51,710 nt of DNA, taken from Chloroflexi bacterium UBA4730. GTDB taxonomy: Bacteria; Chloroflexota; Limnocylindria; P2-11E. Positions 1-9,192 of this stretch are shown piece after piece. The stretch is taken from positions 70,384 through 122,093 of the forward strand of contig DHJC01000044.1 in NCBI GenBank assembly GCA_002404155.1. The letters run 5' to 3'. Positions within the stretch are counted from its first letter, which is position 1, and every line of letters begins with the position of its first letter. A program made the translations under genes and the position numbers. A model generated the notes under the pieces. It was given only the letters and a program-made list of their open reading frames with translations. It searched no databases and had not been told where the DNA came from.

Positions 1-677
1 AGGAAGTAGCGGTCGTGGGTGACGGCGACGACGGTGCCCGGGTAGTCCTTGAGGAACCGCTCGAGCCAGGCCACGGACTCGGCGTCCAGGTGGTTCGTCG
101 GCTCGTCCAGCAACAGCAGGTCGGGCTTACGAAGCAGGAGCCGGCAGAGCGCGACGCGCCGGCGCTCCCCGCCCGACAGCGTGGTCACATCCTGATCTCC
201 GGGTGGAAGGCGCAACGAGTCCATCGCGAAATCGATGGTCGAGTCGAGGTCCCAGAGCCCCTTCGCCTCGATCTCGTCCTGGGTCTTCTGGAAGTCGTCG
301 CTCAGCGTCTCCATCTCCGCGGGGCTCAGCTCTTCGCCGAACTTCGCCGAGAGGTCGTTGAACCGCTGGAGCACGGCCTTCTGTGCCGCGACGCCCTCTT
401 CCACGTTCCCGCGGACGTCCTTCGTCGGGTCGAGCTGCGGCTCCTGCGGGAGGAACCCGACGCTGTGACCATCGGTCAGGCGGGCGTCGCCCAGATATTC
501 GGTGTCCACGCCGGCCATGATCCGGAGGAGGGTGCTCTTGCCGGCGCCATTCGCGCCGAGCACGCCGATCTTGGCGCCCGGGTAGAAGGCCAGGTAGATC
601 CCTTTCAGGATCTCGCGCTGGCTCCCGGGGGCGATCTTCTTGAGATCGCGCATGGTGAAGATGAACTGGGGCGGCAT
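1..677 (-). CDS. ettA: Energy-dependent translational throttle protein EttA (ABC-F), N-terminal part, cut by the window edge
   Basis: This cytosolic ABC-F ATPase binds the ribosomal E site and gates elongation according to ATP/ADP ratio. The visible 225 residues hold the first nucleotide-binding domain. They show Walker A GANGAGKS at residues 41-48, the ABC signature LSGGERRRVALC, and Walker B LLLLDEPTNHLD followed by a switch region ending THDRYF. The N-terminus (MPPQFIFTM) and the order of motifs match E. coli EttA closely from memory, which separates it from Uup, ABCF3-like and resistance ABC-F proteins. The start is the ATG at 675-677. The linker and second ATPase domain lie outside the window. 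It is divergent from the aminopeptidase gene at 771. Confidence 0.93.
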   Translation of the reverse strand, partial: MPPQFIFTMRDLKKIAPGSQREILKGIYLAFYPGAKIGVLGANGAGKSTLLRIMAGVDTEYLGDARLTDGHSVGFLPQEPQLDPTKDVRGNVEEGVAAQKAVLQRFNDLSAKFGEELSPAEMETLSDDFQKTQDEIEAKGLWDLDSTIDFAMDSLRLPPGDQDVTTLSGGERRRVALCRLLLRKPDLLLLDEPTNHLDAESVAWLERFLKDYPGTVVAVTHDRYF

Positions 678-726
678 GTGGGCCCTACAACGGTAATTGA
701 TTAGGCTTCCGCGCAGCAGCGATCAC

Positions 727-743
727 CGCGGCCTTCGGCCGCG
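727..743. other. UUCG-type hairpin in the leader between ettA and pepN
   Basis: A perfect inverted repeat (CGCGGCC, loop TTC, GGCCGCG) has a C(TTCG)G apex, which would be an unusually stable tetraloop in RNA. It sits 28 bp upstream of the aminopeptidase start and has no T-run, so it is more likely a 5'-UTR structure than a terminator. Its function is unknown. Confidence 0.4.
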
Positions 744-770
744 TCCGCTCAAGGCTGTGGGGAGGACCGC

Positions 771-3320
771 GTGAACGATTTCCGGCTCGCGAAGGATGTG
801 CGCCCGGCGCGCTACGCGCTCCATTTCGACCTGGATCTCGAGCGATGGACGTTCACCGCGGAATCCACCATCGGGTTGACGCTCGCCCGCCGGGCGCCGG
901 AGGTCACCCTCCACAGCGTCGATCTGGACATCAAGACCGGCGGTGACATCACGGCCGTCAGCTACGACCTGGAGTCGCAGACGGCGACGCTCACGCTCGC
1001 GACACCGCTCCCGGCAGGGCCGGCGGAGCTGAGGCTCAGCTGGACCGGCTCGATCGCCGAGAAGCTCCGCGGGCTCTATCGCTCCACCCGCCCCGGGGAG
1101 CGCTACGCGGCGACCCAGTTCGAGGCAGCCGACGCGCGTCGGGCGTTCCCGTGCTTCGACGAGCCCGAGTTCAAAGCCCGTTTCACGGTCGAGGTGGTCC
1201 ACGACGCGAAGCTCGCCGCGATCGCGAACATGCCGATCGAGCGCACCGAGGACCTCCCACGCGGTAGGCGGCGGACCGCCTTCCGCGAGACCCCGGTCAT
1301 GTCCTCGTACCTCGTCGCGTTCACCATCGGGCCGTACGAGGCGACGCCGCCGGCGACGACCAAGACGGGCGTCGAGTGCCGGGTCTGGCTCCCGAAGGGC
1401 ACCGCCGACCAGGCGATCTACGCCCGCGACGCGCACGTCCGCGCGATCGAGTGGCTCGAGGAGTACACGAACATCCCCTACCCGTTCGGGCCGAAGGTCG
1501 ACGCGATCGGCATCCCCGACTTCGAGGCCGGCGCGATGGAGAACCCGGGTGCCATCACCTATCGCACGACGCTGCTCGCCGCCGATGAGAAGACCGCGTC
1601 GACGGCCACCTTCAAAGCCGTCTTCAGCGTCGCCGCGCATGAGCTGACCCACATGTGGTGGGGCGACCTCGTGACGATGGCGTGGTGGAACGACATCTGG
1701 CTGAACGAGTCGTTCGCGAGCTTCGTCGGCGAAACATGCACGGCCGCCCTGAATCCCGAGTGGCGCTTCACCCGCGACGTCGTGTCCCAGAACACGCCGG
1801 CGTTCAACCTCGACAGCCTTCTGTCGACGCACCCGATCTCGATGGAGGCGAAGAACGTCGACGAGGCCAACGAGCGATTCGACGCGGTCACCTACCTGAA
1901 GGGGCAGGGCGTCCTGCGGATGATCGAGAACTACCTGGGCGAGAACGACTTCCGCTCGGGTGTCCGGATCTACCTCGACCGGCACAAGTGGGCCAACGCG
2001 ACCGCAGGCGACTTCTGGCGCGCGCTGGACGAGGCGTCCGGTCGCGACGTCACCGGTCTCGCGACCGCGTGGATCACCGAGCCCGGCCATCCGCTCGTCA
2101 GCTGCTCGGTGCGCGAGACGACGACGGGCCTGACCGTCGATCTGAAGCAGGCGCGGTTCTTCTCGGACCCCGCTCTGGCGCCGACCGCGCAGACGTGGCC
2201 GGTCCCGCTCGTCCTCCGGTACGGCACCCGCGCGGGCGCGGTGAGCGAGACCCGCTATCTCCTGGATAAGGCGGCGGGCTCGGTTGAGCTGCCCGGCGCG
2301 ACCTGGTACTTCCCCAACGGCGGCGGGGTCGGCTTCTACCGCTACGCGTTCGACGACCGCTCGATCGCGCTCCTCGCGACGGACATCGCGAAGCTCACCC
2401 CCGACGAGCGGCTCTCGCTGCTCGACGACCAGTGGGCCCTCGCGCGCGCGAACAAGGCGACCGTCGGACAGGTGCTGAACCTCGTCGCCGGCCTCAAAGG
2501 CGAGGACGACCTGTACGTCCTCCGCACCCTCGGAGACATCCTCGCATGGCTGAACCACAACGCCCTCCGTCCGTCGACCGAGCGCGCGTTCCGCGAGCTC
2601 GTCGATGCCACCTTCCGCCCACAGCTGGAAAAGCTCGGCTGGGAGAACCGCGAGGACGACACGTCGGACGAGCGCGAGAAGCGGCAGCTCGTCATCGGTG
2701 CGCTCGGGCACTCCGCCGCGGCGGCTGACGTGCGCGCCGAGGCCCGCCGCCAGATCAGGGCGCACCTCGACGGCACGACGCGCCTCCAGCCTGACGTGGC
2801 CGGCCCCATCGCATCGGTCGCCGCCATCGAGGGCGACGGCGCGCTGTACGACCGCTATGTGTCGCGGATGAAGGAGGCGCAGCAGACCGATCCCCAGGAG
2901 GAGAACCGCTTCCGCTTCGCGCTCGCGGACTTCCGGGACCCGGCCATCGTCGATCGCTTCGCGGGGTCGATCTTCACGGATCTCATCCGGGATCAGGACC
3001 GAGCGATCCTGGTGGTGCGCATGCACGGCCTCGCCCACGCCCGCGAGGCCGGCTTCCGGACCCTGAAGGCGAGCTGGGATGAGTTCGTCACCAAGATGGA
3101 CCCGGGCGGCAAGCAGCGTTCGGCGACCGCGCCGGGCCAGCTCACCCCGAAGAAGCTGGTGGAGGAGGCCGTGGCGTTCCTTCAGAGCAAGCAGACCCCT
3201 GACATCAAGGAGACGGTCGCGCAGGCCGTCGAGCGCATGCGGATCGGCTCGGCCAACGCCGAGCGCATGTCCGGGGAGCTCGACGATGCGCTCGGGAGGA
3301 TCGCGCAGCCCACCCGGTGA
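771..3320 (+). CDS. pepN: Aminopeptidase N, M1 family zinc metallopeptidase
   Basis: It removes N-terminal amino acids from peptides in the cytoplasm; there is no signal peptide. In 849 residues, the exopeptidase motif GAMEN is at 254-258. The zinc site HELTH is at 290-294, and the third ligand E313 lies in NESFA, the canonical HExxH-x18-E spacing. The C-terminal half is helical and ERAP1_C-like, and the length is normal for the family. The start is GTG at 771, preceded by GGGGAGGA. Its stop overlaps the next start by 4 nt (GTGA at 3317-3320), so the two genes are probably translationally coupled. Confidence 0.95.
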   Translation: MNDFRLAKDVRPARYALHFDLDLERWTFTAESTIGLTLARRAPEVTLHSVDLDIKTGGDITAVSYDLESQTATLTLATPLPAGPAELRLSWTGSIAEKLRGLYRSTRPGERYAATQFEAADARRAFPCFDEPEFKARFTVEVVHDAKLAAIANMPIERTEDLPRGRRRTAFRETPVMSSYLVAFTIGPYEATPPATTKTGVECRVWLPKGTADQAIYARDAHVRAIEWLEEYTNIPYPFGPKVDAIGIPDFEAGAMENPGAITYRTTLLAADEKTASTATFKAVFSVAAHELTHMWWGDLVTMAWWNDIWLNESFASFVGETCTAALNPEWRFTRDVVSQNTPAFNLDSLLSTHPISMEAKNVDEANERFDAVTYLKGQGVLRMIENYLGENDFRSGVRIYLDRHKWANATAGDFWRALDEASGRDVTGLATAWITEPGHPLVSCSVRETTTGLTVDLKQARFFSDPALAPTAQTWPVPLVLRYGTRAGAVSETRYLLDKAAGSVELPGATWYFPNGGGVGFYRYAFDDRSIALLATDIAKLTPDERLSLLDDQWALARANKATVGQVLNLVAGLKGEDDLYVLRTLGDILAWLNHNALRPSTERAFRELVDATFRPQLEKLGWENREDDTSDEREKRQLVIGALGHSAAAADVRAEARRQIRAHLDGTTRLQPDVAGPIASVAAIEGDGALYDRYVSRMKEAQQTDPQEENRFRFALADFRDPAIVDRFAGSIFTDLIRDQDRAILVVRMHGLAHAREAGFRTLKASWDEFVTKMDPGGKQRSATAPGQLTPKKLVEEAVAFLQSKQTPDIKETVAQAVERMRIGSANAERMSGELDDALGRIAQPTR

Positions 3321-4435
3321 CGAGCCTCTGGCTGGACGGCGCCCCGGTCACGCCGCGCGCGCCGTTGGACGCCGACCTGACCGTCGACGCAGCGATCGTC
3401 GGCGGCGGCATCGCCGGCATCGCCACCGCCTACGCGCTCGCGCGCGAGGGCGCGAGCGTGGCCGTGCTGGAGCGCGGCGAGCTCGCGGAGGGCGCAAGCG
3501 GGCGGAACGCCGGCTTCGTGCTCGGTGGGGTCGCGGAGAACTACGTCGCCGCCTGTCGCGCGCTCGGCGCCGATCGAGCGACGCGCGTGTTTCGGTTCAC
3601 GTTCGCGAACCGCGTGCTCTTCCGCTCGGCGATCCGGATGCACAAGATCGACTGCGACGCGGCATGGAACGGCTCCGATCAGCTCGCCGGGGACGATGCG
3701 GAGTGGCGCGAGATCGCCGAGAGCGCACGGCAGCTCGCGGGCCATGGAGTCCGCGTGCGGCTCGAGGCGGCCGAGCGGAAGGCCGTGTATGACGAGGACG
3801 GCGAGATCCATCCGGTGCACTTCGTGCGCGGCCTCGCGGACGCGGCGGAGGCGCTCGGGGTCCGCATCCACACCGGGACCACCGTCGTGTCGTGCGGACC
3901 GGCGGAGGCGCTCACACCGAGCGCGACGGTGCGGGCGGGCGCCGTCGTCTTGTGCACGAACGCCTACACCCGTCACCTGGCGCCGACCCGGGTGCGGCCG
4001 GTGCGCGGTCAGATCTGCGCGACGGCGCCGATCGCGCGACGGGTCTTCGCGCGGCCCACGTACGCGCATCGCGGCTTGCGCTACTGGCGGCAGCTCCCCG
4101 CCGGCAACGTGCTCGTCGGGGGGTGGAGGGACACGGCGGTGGACGAGGAGGTCGGCGAGGGCGACGGGACGAGTGATCGGATCCAGACCCAGCTCGACGC
4201 CTGGCTCGCCGCGCAGGGCGTTGAGGCGCCGGTCACGCATCGCTGGGGCGGGACGATGGGCTTCTCGCACGACGGCCTGCCGTACATCGGCAAGGCCGCC
4301 GACGGCATCTATCGGTGCGGCGGCTTTACCGGGCACGGCCAGGGATACGCGATGGCGGCAGGCGAGCTGGTGAGCGCGCTCATCCGGACGGGCCAGCACC
4401 CCGACGCCGACCTCTTCGACCCCGATCGGGCGTGA
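3317..4435 (+). CDS. FAD-dependent oxidoreductase, DAO/PuuB-OrdL type
   Basis: This flavoprotein probably oxidises the C-N bond of an amine or amino acid. In 372 residues, the N-terminal dinucleotide-binding motif VGGGIAGIATAYALA is followed by an acidic strand end (VLERGE). The FAD motif GASGRNAGF follows, and a C-terminal GFTGHGQGYAMAAGEL segment closes the FAD site. The RNAGF element is typical of gamma-glutamylputrescine oxidase/DadA-like DAO proteins. Substrate cannot be read from sequence. It starts with GTG inside the pepN stop (4-nt overlap). It is convergent with moaA, with 9 bp between stops. Confidence 0.88.
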   Translation: MTSLWLDGAPVTPRAPLDADLTVDAAIVGGGIAGIATAYALAREGASVAVLERGELAEGASGRNAGFVLGGVAENYVAACRALGADRATRVFRFTFANRVLFRSAIRMHKIDCDAAWNGSDQLAGDDAEWREIAESARQLAGHGVRVRLEAAERKAVYDEDGEIHPVHFVRGLADAAEALGVRIHTGTTVVSCGPAEALTPSATVRAGAVVLCTNAYTRHLAPTRVRPVRGQICATAPIARRVFARPTYAHRGLRYWRQLPAGNVLVGGWRDTAVDEEVGEGDGTSDRIQTQLDAWLAAQGVEAPVTHRWGGTMGFSHDGLPYIGKAADGIYRCGGFTGHGQGYAMAAGELVSALIRTGQHPDADLFDPDRA

Positions 4436-4444
4436 CGGCTGGCG

Positions 4445-5449
4445 CTAGCCGCCGATGAACGACATCTCGATCTTGTGGAGCCCGGCGGTCTCGCTCGAGC
4501 GCTGCTCCGAGTAGCGGTCCGTGCGTTCGACCCAGGTCGTCTCGATCGCGGCGCGGATGTCGTCATCCGGGGCGCCCGCACGGAGGAGCCCGCGCAGGTC
4601 CCGCCCGGTCGTCGCGAAGAGGCACGTGTACAGCCCGCCGTCGGCCGACAGGCGGGCGCGCGTGCAATCCGCGCAGAACGGCTGCGTGACCGACGCGATC
4701 ACGCCGATCTCGCCTGAGCCATCGGCGTAGCGCCAGCGCTCGGCGACCTCGCCACGATAGTTCGCATCGACCGGCAGCAGCGGGAGCTCGGCGTCGATGG
4801 TCCGCACGATCTCCCGCGCCGAGACGACGTCCTCCAGGCGCCAGCCATTCGTGTGGCCCACATCCATGTACTCGATGAACCGGAGGATGTGACCCTGCTC
4901 GCGGAAGTAGCGCGCCATCGGGAGGATGCTTCCCTCGTTAAGGCCGCGCCGGACGACCATGTTGATCTTCACCGGCTCAAGGCCTGCCGCGACGGCGGCA
5001 TCGATGCCCCCAAGCACGCGCGCGACGGGAAAGTCGACGTCGTTCATGCACTTGAACACGGTGTCGTCGAGCGAGTCCAGGCTGACGGTCACCCGCTTCA
5101 GCCCGGCAGCGGCGAGGGCCGGGGCCTGCTCGGCGAGGAGCGAGCCGTTGGTGGTGAGGGTGAGATCGAGGTCGGGGATCTCCGCCAGCAGCCGCACCAG
5201 TGCGTCGAGCCCGCGGCGCATGAGCGGCTCGCCACCGGTGAGCCGGACCTTCTTTGTGCCGAGGCTCGCGAAGACCGCGGCGAGCCGGGCGAGCTCCTCG
5301 AAGGTCAGGAGCTGGTCCTTCGGCAGGAACTGGTAACCCTTGCCGTAGATCTCCTTGGGCATGCAGTAGACGCAGCGGAAGTTGCAGCGGTCGGTGACCG
5401 AGATCCGGAGGTCGTGCAGCGGCCGGGCGAGCGTATCGAGGAGCGTCAT
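4445..5449 (-). CDS. moaA: GTP 3',8-cyclase MoaA (molybdenum cofactor biosynthesis)
   Basis: This radical-SAM enzyme converts GTP to 3',8-cyclo-H2GTP, the first step of Moco synthesis. In 334 residues, the SAM cluster is CX3CX2C (C22, C26, C29), followed by the LTGGEPLMRR segment. A C-terminal CX2CX13C motif binds the second 4Fe-4S cluster. The protein ends in Gly-Gly, the tail needed for activity with MoaC. All signature elements are present. No other moa/moe gene is nearby. The start is ATG at 5447-5449. Confidence 0.95.
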   Translation of the reverse strand: MTLLDTLARPLHDLRISVTDRCNFRCVYCMPKEIYGKGYQFLPKDQLLTFEELARLAAVFASLGTKKVRLTGGEPLMRRGLDALVRLLAEIPDLDLTLTTNGSLLAEQAPALAAAGLKRVTVSLDSLDDTVFKCMNDVDFPVARVLGGIDAAVAAGLEPVKINMVVRRGLNEGSILPMARYFREQGHILRFIEYMDVGHTNGWRLEDVVSAREIVRTIDAELPLLPVDANYRGEVAERWRYADGSGEIGVIASVTQPFCADCTRARLSADGGLYTCLFATTGRDLRGLLRAGAPDDDIRAAIETTWVERTDRYSEQRSSETAGLHKIEMSFIGG

Positions 5450-5518
5450 CTAAGTTGGAAAGTATGAGGCCCGGGCCTTGCCCGCGGCCGGGGCCTCGAT
5501 CGCGAGGTTCGAGTGGGT

Positions 5519-5548
5519 CGGACGGGGCCGAATGGCCGGCCCCGTCCG
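5519..5548 (-). terminator. Long GC hairpin downstream of the BNR protein gene
   Basis: A perfect 11-bp stem (CGGACGGGGCC / GGCCCCGTCCG) with an 8-nt loop begins 7 nt beyond the stop of the BNR gene (5555). There is no T-tract, which is common in very GC-rich genomes. A second imperfect inverted repeat (GAGGCCC / GGGCCTC) lies at about 5466-5496. Both fall between the BNR gene and the downstream moaA on the same strand, so termination of the BNR transcript is the simplest role. Confidence 0.5.
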
Positions 5549-5554
5549 CATCGG

Positions 5555-7285
5555 TCAGGGGATCGCAACGCTGAAGAGGAAGACGTCCTCGTCAGGTCCC
5601 ACGCTACTGCTGTTCCGCGTATCGGACCAGGTCATGAATACGTTGCCGCTCGGCCCCGCGGCGATGCTCGAGTAGTCGCCGAGGAAACCCGCCTGGCTGA
5701 GGTTGGTCTGCGGGCTCGGGTACGCCTGCCCATCGCTGGCGAAGGTGTAGGCGCCGAAGCTGCTGCCGGACTTCACCATGTAGCCGTAGCCAAAGGTGCC
5801 ATCGCCGACTGCGGCAGCGTGCAGAGCGGTGTTCGCCCGGTACGTGCTGACCACGACCGCCCCGCCCGCGGTGATCGCGACCGACGGCATTGAGTACGCG
5901 GTCGTGCCGGTCGGCGTGAGGACGGTCCCGCCATGGGTCTTGTCGGACCACGTCGCGCCCATGTCGGTGCTTTCGGACACGACGATGTCGTACTTGCCGG
6001 TGGTCCCGATCCGGGTGTCCGTCCAGACGGCCGCGAGGTGGCCATTGCTGTGATCGACGGCGAGCGCCGGGAAGTCATCGCTGCGGATGTTCAGCGAGTC
6101 GACGCACTGCTCGGGGCCGCGGCCGAGGTCGCAGAGCGCGGCCTTGCTCTCATCGTCGAACCCCACGCGGACCGGAGCGCTGATCGTCGTCAGGTCGGCG
6201 CTCACGTGGACGCCGAGCTGCTGGTCGACGAGCGTCGGGGTGTTGAAGTTGCTGAAGGCGACGTACACGCTCCCGTCGGGGAGCACGACCGGGAACGAGC
6301 CCTGGTCGAAGTTGCAGGCGTCGGCGTTGGCCTGCTTGTTGCTGAACGCGTTGCCGGACACGCACAGCGCTGAGGAGTGCCCGCTGATCTCGATCGGCGT
6401 CGACCACGATCCACCCGTAGTCGTAGCGGTCCACTTCGAGAGCATGATCGGCGAGGCGCAGAAGCCGCCGCGGTTGAACGACCGCTTGCAGCTCGCCGAC
6501 GCCAGGAAGTCGGTGAACGTGATGTAGACCGAGGTCTGGCCGTCGCGCCAGTCGGCGGCGATGAACTCCTTGTCGAAGAAGTCAGCGCCGCTCGCAGTCT
6601 CGGCCACGATGAACGGGGATGGGCCGGCCGCGATGTTCGAATACGCCGAGCCCTTGAGACCGGGAGTCGATCGGGTCGCCGCGACGGCGGAGGCGTTCGA
6701 GGCGACGTCGAAGAGGACGCACGCGAACCAGGCGCGGCCGGTCCCGTCGACGGTCACCGCCGGGTCGCTGCCCGCGTCGTAGGTGTGCCCGATCGGCGAG
6801 AGGTGCTGATAGAACGGCGGCAAGCCGTCCCCCCAGGTCAGGCCCGTGTTGAGCGAGTAGTCGAACCCGCACTTGTTGAAGCCGATCCGGCTGTCGTTCT
6901 GACCGGCGATGATGTTCGTCGCGTCGGCCGGGTTGACCGTGATCTGCTCCTCGGCCTGGCGGCGGAGGGTGCAGTCCTGATTCAGGCGCGGGTTGGTCAG
7001 GCTTCCACGGTTGGCGCAGCCGAGTGCCGTGGCCGTCGCGTCAGGCGGCGCGTCCGACGCGGCACCGCTGAGGACGTCCGCCGCGAGGGCGCGCTCGTCG
7101 TCGAAGGTGACCTCGCTGCCGCCCGAGGGGTGCGCGATCGGCTTGCCGTTCTCGAACGTCGGATGCCCGTTCGCCTTGTCGAGGAACGGATTCGGCCCCG
7201 CAGTCGCAATATTCCCTGCCAGGGTCGCGCCGAAGATCAGCGCGCACACTGTGATGGCCGCGGCGACGCGTCGGTGAATATGCAT
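5555..7285 (-). CDS. Secreted sialidase-like BNR/Asp-box beta-propeller protein
   Basis: The 576-residue protein starts with a signal peptide: HRR, then a hydrophobic stretch ending ATAG at about residue 30. The body is beta-rich with Asp-box-like elements. A canonical S-x-D-x-G-x-T-W box (STDMGATW) lies in the C-terminal half, and a variant (NTGLTW) lies near residue 145. The fold suggests a sialidase-like six-bladed propeller acting outside the cell. I do not see the Arg triad or FRIP motif well enough to claim sialidase activity; many such proteins are non-enzymatic. The start is ATG at 7285 with an upstream GGGAGGG. A strong hairpin follows the stop. Confidence 0.75.
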   Translation of the reverse strand: MHIHRRVAAAITVCALIFGATLAGNIATAGPNPFLDKANGHPTFENGKPIAHPSGGSEVTFDDERALAADVLSGAASDAPPDATATALGCANRGSLTNPRLNQDCTLRRQAEEQITVNPADATNIIAGQNDSRIGFNKCGFDYSLNTGLTWGDGLPPFYQHLSPIGHTYDAGSDPAVTVDGTGRAWFACVLFDVASNASAVAATRSTPGLKGSAYSNIAAGPSPFIVAETASGADFFDKEFIAADWRDGQTSVYITFTDFLASASCKRSFNRGGFCASPIMLSKWTATTTGGSWSTPIEISGHSSALCVSGNAFSNKQANADACNFDQGSFPVVLPDGSVYVAFSNFNTPTLVDQQLGVHVSADLTTISAPVRVGFDDESKAALCDLGRGPEQCVDSLNIRSDDFPALAVDHSNGHLAAVWTDTRIGTTGKYDIVVSESTDMGATWSDKTHGGTVLTPTGTTAYSMPSVAITAGGAVVVSTYRANTALHAAAVGDGTFGYGYMVKSGSSFGAYTFASDGQAYPSPQTNLSQAGFLGDYSSIAAGPSGNVFMTWSDTRNSSSVGPDEDVFLFSVAIP

Positions 7286-7485
7286 CTAACCCTCCCGACC
7301 CGGCGGTGCGGCCGGGTGCCCGCGGATGGTACGCGCCCGCGCGGCTCACGGATCGGTGTGGCGCCGTCAACCACGCCTGGCGGTGCGCATGCTGCCGTGC
7401 AACCAGGTCTGATCGCGCCTACCTCCGCCTGCGCTTGAAAACCGCCGCTGCCCGGACGCCCGCCCACAAACCCAGCGGCGGCCCG

Positions 7486-7734
7486 TCAGACGCGCAACCG
7501 CGACGTGATGGCGGCCTTCACCAAATCTGGATTCGGGAACCCGCCGTCGCGGAGCATGGAATGGACGAGATCGTCGCCGATGCGCACATCGAACGTGCCG
7601 TCGACGAACGGGACGAGCTCGATCGCGGACAGCTTCTCGCGGAACTCGATCATGAGCGCCCGCGCCAGATCCGCGGCCGCGTCCTCGTAGCCGCACTCGG
7701 CGCAGTACGTGATGCGGACCCGGACCGCGGTCAC
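7486..7734 (-). CDS. SelT/SelW/SelH (Rdx) family thioredoxin-fold redox protein
   Basis: The 82-residue protein fits the Rdx family. An N-terminal beta strand (VRITYC) leads into a C11-x2-C14 redox pair, in the position where selenoprotein W has CxxU. It has a family-typical ending with FPNPDLVKAAI. The start is chosen as GTG at 7732-7734, because it overlaps the stop of the upstream thioredoxin-like gene in GTGA; a longer start at 7797 would run through that gene. The coupling implies that the two redox proteins are made together. The partner and substrate are unknown. Confidence 0.82.
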   Translation of the reverse strand: MTAVRVRITYCAECGYEDAAADLARALMIEFREKLSAIELVPFVDGTFDVRIGDDLVHSMLRDGGFPNPDLVKAAITSRLRV

Positions 7735-8339
7735 GCCGCGGCCGGCGACCGTTCCACGATCTCGCGCAGTGAGCGCACGACCTCGCGATTGGCCCACGCG
7801 ATGTCCGCCTCTCGCCGCTTGGTGATCTCGGCGGTGAGCTGCGCCCGGGCGGCCTCCGGAAGCGCGTCGGGGGACGAGCCGTATTCACCGAATTCGGGGT
7901 GGTCGGCGTGGATCTGCTTGCGCTGCTCGGCGCGGTGCTCGGTCACAGTGGACGGCCGCTCGATGAAGACCCCGAGCTCGTTGAAGGCGTCGTCGAAGAA
8001 CGCGAACACCGGGATCGACTCGTACTTCCCCTGATTCAGGTACGTCTGCATGAGGTCCTTGTTCTGATCGCGCAGGAAGACGCGCACGTCGAGCGTGCCG
8101 CTCTCCTTCGCGATCATCCCGAGGACGGGAAGATTCGCGATCACGTCGCCGCACCAGTCCTCGGCCAGCGCGAGCACATGGATCGGTCCATTGACCGCCC
8201 GGAACGCCTCGAGGTCCTCGGCGGCGATCTCGACGCGGGCCTCGTTCGCCTCGACCCGGTCGCGGTTCCGGGTCATCTGGTCCTTGAACGCGGCATAGGT
8301 CAGGCCGGTCGCGAAGCGGGCTCGGTCGATCGTCGTCAT
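7731..8339 (-). CDS. Thioredoxin-fold family protein (Thioredoxin_9-like)
   Basis: In 202 residues, the central segment LAEDWCGDVIANLPVLG resembles a thioredoxin active-site loop with only the first cysteine (WCGDV). This single-Cys form is usual, from memory, for this family. The downstream strand KYESIPVFAFFD matches the cis-Pro region. The start is ATG at 8339 with a strong AGGAGG 6 nt upstream. The stop overlaps the Rdx start by 4 nt. A monothiol redox or chaperone-like function is likely but unproven. Confidence 0.8.
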   Translation of the reverse strand: MTTIDRARFATGLTYAAFKDQMTRNRDRVEANEARVEIAAEDLEAFRAVNGPIHVLALAEDWCGDVIANLPVLGMIAKESGTLDVRVFLRDQNKDLMQTYLNQGKYESIPVFAFFDDAFNELGVFIERPSTVTEHRAEQRKQIHADHPEFGEYGSSPDALPEAARAQLTAEITKRREADIAWANREVVRSLREIVERSPAAA

Positions 8340-8448
8340 CTCGCCCTCCTAGCGCATTGAACACGGATGGCATGCCCGCTGCTTCCCGGTCAGCCATGGC
8401 CGTCATGCCCGCGGCCAGGGATCACCTGGCCTCGTGCAGGCCGCGTGC

Positions 8449-9090
8449 TCAGTCGGCCAAGATCGCGCGATCCAGGTCGGCGATGCGGGCAATCTCGAGG
8501 TCGGGTGGCGGGTCGCCCGGGTCGACCGGCTCGGCCGCGTAGCGGCCCTGCCGGACGTGGATCGTCACCGCATCGGGCAGCTGCCGATCGACGTGCCCGA
8601 GGATCCGGGCCTTGTCGTCGACGAACACCGGCCGCGGTCCGGGAAACCACCGGGTCAGCTCCGCGAGTTGCTGCTCCTTATGCACGTAGATGAGGACGTT
8701 GCCTCGCACCGCGGCGGCGAGGCCGGCCCGCGCGATCTTCCGTGGCTGGAACACCGGGTCTCCGTCGCTCAGGATCACCGGCGTCATCCCCATGCGCCAC
8801 AGCCGCTCGATGGCTTCGAGCGCGCCCGGATACACGAAGTCGGGATACGGCAGCTCATCGAGGATCCGCTCGATCCGTGACGCATCGGGCTGATCATCGG
8901 CCGCGAGGCGTGAGACGGTCGCCGGGAAGTCGACGTAGTCCTCGGCATCCCGCACGCTCTCGTACAGCTGCCAGAAGCGATCAGCCACGTCAGCCGGGAC
9001 CGCGGCCGCGATGCGCGCCTCGAGCATCGCCTTGGCCGCGTCGTTGTCCAGGAGCGTGTTATCGACGTCGAGGAACACCGCGCGCGCCAT
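8449..9090 (-). CDS. HAD-superfamily hydrolase
   Basis: The 213-residue protein has HAD motif I DVDNT (nucleophile D8, acid/base D10). Motif II is in VILSDGDP, a Lys sits in the FQPRKI region, and motif IV is FVDDK. A helical cap of about 70 residues lies after motif I, as in subfamily I phosphatases. The substrate is unknown. It stands alone, about 100 bp from its neighbours on either side and on the same strand as the protease gene upstream. Confidence 0.85.
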   Translation of the reverse strand: MARAVFLDVDNTLLDNDAAKAMLEARIAAAVPADVADRFWQLYESVRDAEDYVDFPATVSRLAADDQPDASRIERILDELPYPDFVYPGALEAIERLWRMGMTPVILSDGDPVFQPRKIARAGLAAAVRGNVLIYVHKEQQLAELTRWFPGPRPVFVDDKARILGHVDRQLPDAVTIHVRQGRYAAEPVDPGDPPPDLEIARIADLDRAILAD

Positions 9091-9192
9091 CAGGGAAAGT
9101 ATCGCGGGCGACAGACAGGGCCACGTCGCTCCGAGGAGATGGCTACCACCGGATCCCGGGCTTCATCCAGCTCCTGATGCAGCCCCCGCGGG

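Noticed and set aside
723..3038. 771-codon minus-strand frame opposite the aminopeptidase gene
   Set aside because: Antisense shadow; GAMEN and HELTH motifs are on the plus strand and the minus product has no recognisable domain.
4436..4451. 5-bp hairpin between the FAD oxidoreductase and moaA stops as a bidirectional terminator
   Set aside because: Stem too short and no T-run; could be chance in GC-rich DNA.
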